Source of the DNA: Epichloe hybrida
Lineage: Eukaryota; Ascomycota; Sordariomycetes; Hypocreales; Clavicipitaceae
DNA: 64,000 bases
Assembly: GCA_019022495.1 (NCBI GenBank)
Contig: JAFEKR010000026.1
Coordinates: forward strand, 558,001 to 622,000
Direction: 5' to 3'
Shown here: positions 56,610 through 64,000 of the stretch, one piece after another
How the letters are laid out: the number at the start of each line of letters is the position of its first letter
How positions within the stretch are numbered: the stretch's first letter is position 1
The notes under the pieces: model-generated
Databases searched by the model: none
Seen by the model: the letters and a program-made list of their open reading frames with translations, nothing else
What the model was told of the DNA's origin: nothing
Translations under genes and position numbers: made by a program

Positions 56610-59600
56610 ACCCTAAATAAAGAGAGTATTAGTATTTTTTTAGAGAAGACTTACTATAGCTTTACTAAGTATATCCTTAACTTAATTATAGGATTTAACT
56701 ATATAAACACCTTATATTACATTACCTTTAGGTTAACTAATACTATAAAGGCATATTAAGTCTATTAAATCCTAACCTAATTACTTATTATTTACTAACC
56801 TTTTTATATAAGCTACCTCTATTTCTTACTAAAGCTATCTAGTCTCTTAGTAGTAATTATAAGTTACCTTAGTAGCTATAGCCCTATTCCCCTCTTTTCT
56901 AGTTTACCCTTAGCTTTTTATTATTTATTTACTAAGGCTTTACTAATAGTTTAATAAGAGAACCTAGAGAATACTATAGCTATATAGGAAGTATATATAG
57001 TTCTTTAGCTTTATTTATTAAATCTAGGCTATATTACCTAGGCTATAGTAATATACTACTTCTTTTATACTATAAAGGAGGTAATTTAAGCTAATAAGAA
57101 TAAGGTAAAGTATAGGTTTATTAATAGTAAGGTTATCTCCTATCTAGGGGCTATAATAGAGAGTTTTCTAGTTACTTTACCTATGCTTTAGGCGCTATTT
57201 CCTTTATTTTTTTATAATATAATATAGGCCTCTAGGTAGAATTTTTAAGTAATTAATAATATTAAGCCTTTACTATAATAATATTATTCCTTAGTGCTTA
57301 TAATTTACTTATAACTTACTATACTTCCTCCTTATTTTACTTTAATAAAAGGCCTAAATTATATATTAAGTGCTTTCTATATCTTTTACTACTACTTATT
57401 AATTATATTTACTTAGCTAACCCTTCTATTTTACTAGGTATTTATTACCTTTATAAGTCTTCCTATAATCCTTAACTTCTTTAACTTTAACTTTATTATC
57501 TTTATCTTTAAGGTTTAGTACTAGTATTTCTTTATTTATAGTATCTTTCTAGTAATTCTATAGCTCTAATAGACTAATATAAAATATATTATATAGTTAA
57601 CTATACTTATTAAGTAGCACTAGTTAATACGCTTATTTACCTATAGTATTAAGTATTTAAAATAGCCTAATAAATCTAGGGATTAGCTTCTATTTTATAT
57701 CCTTAAGTCTAATATTTTTTACTAATAGTAATACTAAGTCTTCTCTTTTTAAGGTTAATAGCTAGTATTATTAGTTATAATACTTTACTTATACTTTAGT
57801 AGCTCTTACCTAGTTATATACTAGTTTCTCCCTAACCTTATATAGCTTTTATATATATATATATAGGCTTCTAGGACCTCCCCCTCCTTACTCTTGCCCT
57901 TAAGAGCTAGATAAAACTTAGGTAAATAGCCTATAAAAGTATAGTTAGGGGAGTAACCTATTATCCTATTAATAGTATTATTATATATAAATTAAGCTAT
58001 TAGGAGTAGCTTTAGCTATAGCTATTAGTTTTCTTTAATAAAGTATTATAAGTAATATTTAAGCACTTAGTTTATTCTCTCTATTTACTTATTAGTTTAG
58101 GGGTAAAATACTATTAAAAGCCTACGCTTTATATATAATAAATAATATATATCTAACTAGAATTAGCTTATAAACACTAATCCTCTATTAGATATAATGC
58201 CCTCTAGTGCCTTAAATTAAAGCTTAATCTCCTTATAGAATAGCTTTACTAATTTAGCTATATTAATTATAGTTTATATAAGGAGAAAGATAAAGTACTT
58301 AGTAAATTAGTCTATAATTACTAGAATTATATTAGTTTCTTAGTTACCTAGCTATACTAGTAGTAATCCTATAATAAAATCTATTAAGATCTCTGCCTAT
58401 AGTTACCTTAGTATTAGTAGTAATTTAAGGCTTTTATATAGGTAGTGCCTCCTAGCTACTATATACTAGTATACTCTATAGCTAGATATATAGTCTAAAA
58501 TAGCTTTACTTATTACTAGCTACTAATAGTAATATTTTAGTAGTTTAAGAGTGTATTTAGTCCTAAAGTAACTTACTAATAAACTATTATAGTATAGCTA
58601 TAGAAGCTTTTATTATAAGATAGGCTCCTATAGAATAACTACCTAGTCTTTATATATTAGGAGGCCCCTTATATTATATAACTATAGACTAGCTTTTCCC
58701 CTCCCTTTTACTTAGGAGTTAACCTTACCTCTATACTTTTATAGATTTAAATCTTAGTCCTATGCCTTCTATAGTAGTTATACTAATAGTTTATTTACTA
58801 TAGATTAGTAAGGATTTAGTAATATAATAGCCCCCTAAATTACTTATACTATGCTAATATCTTAAATATATACTACCTTCTCCTTAAAATTACCTTTATT
58901 TAGCTAACCTATTACTAGATCTATAGTAGCTAACTAGCCTTTTACCTAGGCTACTCTTACCTTAGTAAGTTCTAAGACTAGTGTTATACTATAACTTCTT
59001 TAATATATTAGTACTTTTTCTTTTACTATAAAGATATTTACTATCTTCCTTTAAAGCTTTAGTAAGAGTACCTTATTTAATATAGGTTTACCCTTATAAT
59101 TAGACTTTCTTAATAGTGTGTTTATAGGGTTACTTTTCCTTAGTTTATGCTTAATTATAAAAAAGAAAGGGTAGAGAAATATATACTATTATGCTTATCT
59201 TTTATTTAGCTTTTACTACCTTATAAAGGTCTATAGGTTATAATAGTCTAATAGGACCTCTATAGGTGTCTCTATGCCTTTAATATAATATTACTAGTGT
59301 TTAAATAACTTTACTATAGTAAGTAACTATTAATTAGCTATACTATAGTTATATTTAGTGTTTATAAACTTCCTTAACTAAAAGGCTACTAAATACTAAT
59401 AGCCCTTATTATCTTACTAATATAGGATTCCTACTATTATAAAAATTAAGGTATTTATTTTAATATATACCACTTAACTTAGGTTATAGTATTAGAGTAA
59501 AGGCGCTTACTAAAAAGTATCTTTTAGCTAGTTAAATACTAATTACTCCTTTTCTCTAAATATAAACCTCCTAGTCTAGATATTATTTTAACTACCTTTT

Positions 59601-62340
59601 ATTAGTATATAAAGAGATACTATAATCCTAGAGTATTTATAAATAAACTATTAATAGAAGTTATAAAACCTAAGGAATAACTATATATCCTTAAAACTTA
59701 TTAGCTCCTTCTATTCTTTAATTATATTAACCTAGTAAGTATTTATTAATATCCTATTAATAAAGAGAATAAATCCTAGGAATTTTACTAATTCTTTATA
59801 AAAAGAGCACTTAGAGGGTTTTATATATAACTTTGCTAACCTTATGTATTTAAGAACTTACTTAATATATTTAGTATACTTCTCCTTTATCTTAAAGAAG
59901 ATTAAGATATTATTTAGATATACTATATAAATAGTATTAACTAGCCTATATAGTGCCTTATAGATATAACTTTAGAAAGTAGCTAGGGTATTTATTAACC
60001 TAAAAGGCATTATAAGGTACTTATAGTGCCTATAATATATATAAAAAGCTATCTTCTACTTATTACCCTCTTTAATATAAATTTAGTAGTATATATTCTT
60101 AATATTAATCTTAGAAAAGAAATAGGCCCCTTAGTATTAATTAAGGATCTTTAAAATTAAGGGGAGAGTGTAGTAATTCTTTTATATTACCTTATTAAGC
60201 CCTTAATAGTTAATATATAGCTAGAGTGTTTTATCTTTCTTTAGTATAAATAAAATAGGTATACTTACTAGGCTCTTTAAGGGTCTTATCTAGCCTTTCT
60301 TTAGGTTATTATTAATATATTCCTAGAGCTCTCTAAGCTTACTTTAGGAGAGAGAATAGATTAGTCTATATAAGGGTGTAGCTCCTAGTATAAGATTAAT
60401 TATATAGTTAGTTAACTTCTTTAATAGGAGGCTTCTTACCTTATCTAATATAAATATATCTTTAAACTTATATAGTTTCTCTAGGATATCTTTAATAGTT
60501 TTATATACTCTTACCTTCTCTTTATCTTTAAGAGGGATAAACTTATTCTCTAATATACCTATAATAGTATATATAATTATCTTATTATATATTACCTTTA
60601 TAAACTTATAGGGAGTTAGTAGTAAAAAGGCTACCTTTCTTTTTTTAAACTACTATTCTTATAAGTATAAGTAAAGATATATATATTCTTCTATAAGTAT
60701 ATATATTCTAATTAATATAGGGCTTCCCTTTACTCTTAGGTTCTTATTAATAGCTATATATAGTAACTTAAGATCTTTCTTTTTACCTTATAAATCTTTA
60801 ATTATAATAGGTACCTTATAGATACTATATTAGGGGACTATTAGAGCCTTTACTACCTTTAAGATAAGTGCTATAGCCTTAGCCTAATTAAGCTTATAAG
60901 TCTATGTAAATTAGGCGCTTATAATGTTAATCTTAGTATAACTATTAAGATTTGCTACTATTTTAATATCTTTATACCTATAAATAGTAACTAGTATATA
61001 GAATTAGTGTCCTATTAGTACCCTAGTATTTAAGGTAAAGGTAAGGGCTTTTACTTTTACCTTTAGGAGTTTTCCTAGCTCTTTTACTAGTCTTTCCTTA
61101 GCTTATTATAATTATAAATAAGGTGCTCTATACTACTATAATTAAAGCACTATCTTCTTCCTTATAGTCTATTATTATTTAGATAGGTAACTAGGGTCTT
61201 TTCCTTATCCTTATCCTTATCTCTTTAGTCCTTATTTAGCTAATACTCTTATAAGGAGTTATATCTTTAGTGTTAAGCTACCTTATATAGCCCTTTCTTT
61301 TCTAAATTATTTAGCTTTTACTTATTCTTTAATATTACCTCCTAGAATTACTAGGTAAGTTATATAATATTTTCTTATATTAAACTAGTAATATTTATAT
61401 ATAGGTTAATATAATCTTATAAGTTAGGAAGTAATTTTATAAAGAATATAAGAGTATAGGTTTTTTCTAGAGTGTATTCTAGGTGTTTCTCTAGTGAATC
61501 TAAATAAATACTAAACTTAATAGGACTCTAGCTTTTCTTTTACTTTGTGTTTTCTAGCTATATAGCTATTTATATATTATAACTTATAGAGTCTTTAAGT
61601 AGTATAAGGGTCTAGTCTTAGAACTTATTCTAGTTATCCTTAGGATAATCCTAACTATTAGCTAGTTATTCTTTAATATATTAGTCCTATCTAGCCTAAT
61701 AGTTTATATATATATAATTAAGTGTAAAGAGAATCTTTTAGTTATCCTAGTAATACTTCTTCTTTACCCCCTTAAAGGTATAGTTAAGGTTATCAAGCTA
61801 TATCTTATACTTCTATAGGTTTATAAGGTATTAGAGTTTTATAATATTTTAAATCTTAACTTCTTAGCTACTAAGGCTTAAGGATAAGCTATCCTTTTAG
61901 CCCCTTTTTACTAGTTCTCTATAAGATTATATTAAGTTAGTAAGCTTCTTTTCTTAATCCTATAGTTCCTTAAGTTACTTAAGCTAGGTAATTTACTCTT
62001 TAACTACTACCTTTTTTATCCTTATAGTAAAGGGTATAGCTTTAGATAGGGTTATAGAATATTATATATCCTTAGCTATAGTGTTACTATTATTTAGCTA
62101 ATCCTAAGTAATATATAGTATAGTTCTAGTAAATTAGGTTATTCTTCTCCTTATATTACTCTTAGGTAGCTAGTAAAAGAAGCTTTAGAATTATAAAAAT
62201 AAAGAAATAGCTAGGTAAGAGGTATAGGGGCGTTTATATATTAACTAAAGCTTACTAGGTCTAAGTGTGTTATATATATAAGTTACTAACTTATAGCTAG
62301 TAGCTTGCTAGTGTTACGTGGACCTAGCCCTATAGCGTAG
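56610..62340 (-). mobile_element. Second Ty3/Gypsy retrotransposon remnant, RIP-degraded
   Basis: A 5.7-kb AT-rich block with stop-riddled but readable pol on the minus strand. The reverse transcriptase lies at about 60150-59750, with KIAFYIYYRHYKYLIMPF, the catalytic box reading VYLNNILIFF at 59901-59925 (YLDD mutated to YLNN), and KPSKCSFYKELVKFLGF. An RNase H-like stretch (NYSIAN...IKGIETPI) lies at about 59400-59220. Integrase is expected at lower coordinates but was not resolved. This lineage has the usual YLDDIL box, unlike the element at 31-40 kb, so the two are different families. No LTR pair was found, and outer limits are approximate. Confidence 0.8.
59750..60150 (-). pseudogene. 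Degenerate Gypsy reverse transcriptase
   Basis: Minus-strand translation gives recognisable RT blocks around VYLNNILIFF with multiple in-frame stops. The change of DD to NN and the stop codons abolish function. Confidence 0.85.
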
Positions 62341-62394
62341 TGCGCTAGCGGGGTGCACCTATGTTGTGAGTGGGGCCTCACACTCTTACTTAAC

Positions 62395-62700
62395 TTTATA
62401 ACTTTTATAGTTTTTTATAATATCATCTTAGAAAAGAAGGGATTTATAAAAGTGGGTCTAAAGTGGGTCTATTTAATTATATCTCTTACTTAATTTTATT
62501 ACTTTTATAGTTTTTATAACATAGTCTTAGAAAAGAAAGGATTTATAAAAGTGGATCTAAAAGTGGGTCTATTCATTATACTTGTTACTTAGTTATAGCT
62601 TTTCTAGTTTTTATAATCTAGTTCTATAAAAGAAAATATTAATAAAAGTGGGTCTAAAGTGGGTCTTGTTAGATATATCTTTTATTTATTACTAGCTTTT
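62395..62700. repeat. Tandem array, period about 97-99 bp, inverse of the 55-kb array
   Basis: Pairs of GTGGGTCTAAAGTGGGTCT-type landmarks lie at 62452/62463, 62551/62563 and 62648/62659, spaced 99 and 97 bases. The unit is the reverse complement of the array at 55005-55410. Confidence 0.85.
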
Positions 62701-62870
62701 ATACTTTTTTATAATCTAGTTAAAGAAAAAAGAGATATTAAAGTTTATTATTATTATTATTACTATTATAGCTAAAGTACTAGTACTAGCTATATAGAAA
62801 GCTAACTAAGGTAAATAATATATTTTTACTATTATTATTTTAAATATTATTTTAAAAAAACATAAGAAAG

Positions 62871-63446
62871 TGTTGGAACAAGCATAATATTAACAAGGCT
62901 ACGCGCCTCTGATTAGCTAGGCGCGTTGCATCGCGGACCCACATGTCCGGCCTAACCGCGCCGCGATTGGCGTTAGCACATGTAGCCTCTTTGCTAATAA
63001 CCCTAATTAAGGCCTCTTTTCCTATAATAAATAGTATACTCTCTTTGCTTTTATTTAATCTCTCTTTTGCTTATGGAGATAGACTAGAATATATAATAAT
63101 TATGTGTACTTTAGTTTACCTTAAAAACCTTATATATAGGTTAATAGTATCCTATAGATACTAATACTAATTAGTAGTTATCTCTATAAATACTATAGAT
63201 TAGTAAGGTTTATAAAAGAGGTATTAGTATTAAGGACTTACCTTATAAAAGAGAAAGTGCTACTCTAAGATACTAAATATGCTAAGGAAGAAGTATATTC
63301 TAGCTTTCCTTTTACCTTAAGTAACTATAACTAGCTCTATACTAAATCTAAGCTTATTAACTTAATTAAGGCCTAGTTAGTAACTAACCTAACCTATCTT
63401 TATTTATTTAATTAGCGCGTCTATTATATAAACAAACCCTTAGAAG
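62871..63446 (+). mobile_element. LTR-like segment with following gag-like stretch
   Basis: Begins TGTTGGAACAAGC, a common LTR start. It contains a GC-rich island (about 62900-63000) with a CGCGCC...GGCGCG inverted repeat in otherwise AT-rich DNA, and continues past a possible end near 63168 into a short stop-broken stretch. It is cut by the 70-bp repeat at 63447. A shared TACTAATTAGTAGTTA segment links it to 52.8 kb. No partner LTR is in the window, so the call is tentative. Confidence 0.45.
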
Positions 63447-63516
63447 CAGAGCATTGCAATACAATACAATACATTACACAATATAATACATCCAAAATTT
63501 TACAATACAATACAAT
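63447..63516 (+). repeat. Second copy of the left end of the inverted-repeat element
   Basis: About 70 bases nearly identical to 54556-54625, starting CAGAGCATTGCAATACAATA and including CATCCAAAATTTTACAATA. It stops abruptly at the LTR-like sequence starting at 63517. Confidence 0.9.
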
Positions 63517-64000
63517 TGTTATAGACTCGAGCTGTGAGCTCGGGTTAAGTCCAGCTCCGGAAAGGCTCCGGAAAGTATACGCACTCTAGGCAAAGGGGTT
63601 AGGGCTTTACGTAGACCACGCACGGACCGCATATAAGGGGATATATATCCAGATGCTATGTAACACTAGTAAAGTTCTCCTTTCCTTCTATAAGAATAAT
63701 ATTCTTATTCTAAATGCTTATATATAGTAGCTATAAGGCTAGTTCCTAATATATATTATTTTTTACTATAGAAATAATCTAGCCTGTGAATACACTATTA
63801 CTACTAGATATAATAGGTAATAATAAGTTAACATGCTTATAATAATAGGTAGAATAGTAGGCGGAGTAAATCTAGTACTTAGCTTATGTATAAAATATAG
63901 TACTTACACTAACCTAGATTAAGCAAAAACCCTTACTAATAAGTCCCTCCTTTAATAGTAATAGGGTCTTATTTATAGCCTAGAAGGGCCTTATAACTTA
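63517..64000 (+). mobile_element. Start of another LTR-type element, running off the window
   Basis: Begins TGTTATAGACTCGAGC directly after the truncated 70-bp repeat, and includes a better-preserved, GC-richer stretch to about 63650 with a TATAAG motif near 63633, as in fungal LTR promoters. The rest is AT-rich. Orientation and family cannot be fixed without the other end. Confidence 0.45.

Noticed and set aside
56425..56610. A 61-codon frame rich in Tyr, Ile, Gln and Asn
   Set aside because: It is translation of AATACA/TGTATT repeats at the end of the inverted-repeat element.
54548..56618. An 8-bp hAT-type target-site duplication around the inverted-repeat element
   Set aside because: The left flank CTACTAAT and the right flank ACCCTAAA do not match even allowing C-to-T and G-to-A changes, so no duplication is claimed.
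62943..63164. A 73-codon plus-strand frame in the LTR-like segment
   Set aside because: It lies across a GC-rich island and AT-rich decay, with no gag or other domain recognised.

Overview
The window is nuclear DNA of a filamentous ascomycete, most likely a Sordariomycete and plausibly Hypocreales. Genes carry short introns (50-147 nt) with GT...AG ends and CTAAC/CTGAC-type branch sites. Several proteins are fungal-type (Cgr1, a PXB-PX-DUF3818 protein, EF-hand-less NDH-2). The transposons carry the CpA-to-TpA scars of repeat-induced point mutation (RIP). No closer taxonomic placement is supported from the sequence alone.

Layout. 1-30.8 kb is gene-bearing: a GRF zinc-finger protein (+), succinate dehydrogenase flavoprotein Sdh1 (-), a PX-domain protein (-), a coiled-coil membrane protein with an unresolved 5' end (-), the rRNA-processing factor Cgr1 (-), a 5-kb gene-free stretch rich in simple repeats, a 973-residue serine/proline-rich protein (+), a small arginine- and glycine/tyrosine-rich membrane protein (-), tRNA-Val(CAC) (-), an alternative NADH dehydrogenase (+) and a RING/ZZ-like/SH3 protein (-). 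31009-39880 is a complete, RIP-degraded Ty3/Gypsy element on the minus strand with 127-bp LTRs and a GCGG target-site duplication. It sits 193 bp upstream of the RING gene start. 40.2-51.7 kb is a compact gene cluster: enoyl-CoA hydratase (-), cysteine synthase (+), an unidentified mitochondrial protein (-), mitoribosomal protein bL19m (+), alpha-actinin (+) and a D-2-hydroxyglutarate/D-lactate dehydrogenase (+). From about 52.4 kb to the end is AT-rich nested transposon debris: a second Gypsy remnant, a 2-kb element bounded by inverted repeats with AATACA-type subterminal repeats, a shared ~98-bp tandem repeat, and two LTR-like segments running off the window.

Function. Seven of the fifteen protein genes encode proteins with a presequence-like N-terminus or a known mitochondrial role (Sdh1, NDH-2, enoyl-CoA hydratase, cysteine synthase, the 397-residue orphan, bL19m, the FAD dehydrogenase). 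Two pairs of these are divergent over short shared promoters (41185-41691 and 44262-44503). I see no secondary-metabolite cluster, CRISPR array or obviously new enzymatic system. The most unusual material is the repeat structure: the LTR pair that records RIP base by base, the inverted-repeat element with its minisatellites, a 9-bp motif concentrated between 9 and 15 kb, and several tandem repeats in promoters. All gene models were spliced by eye from the sequence; exon boundaries are checked by frame continuity only.
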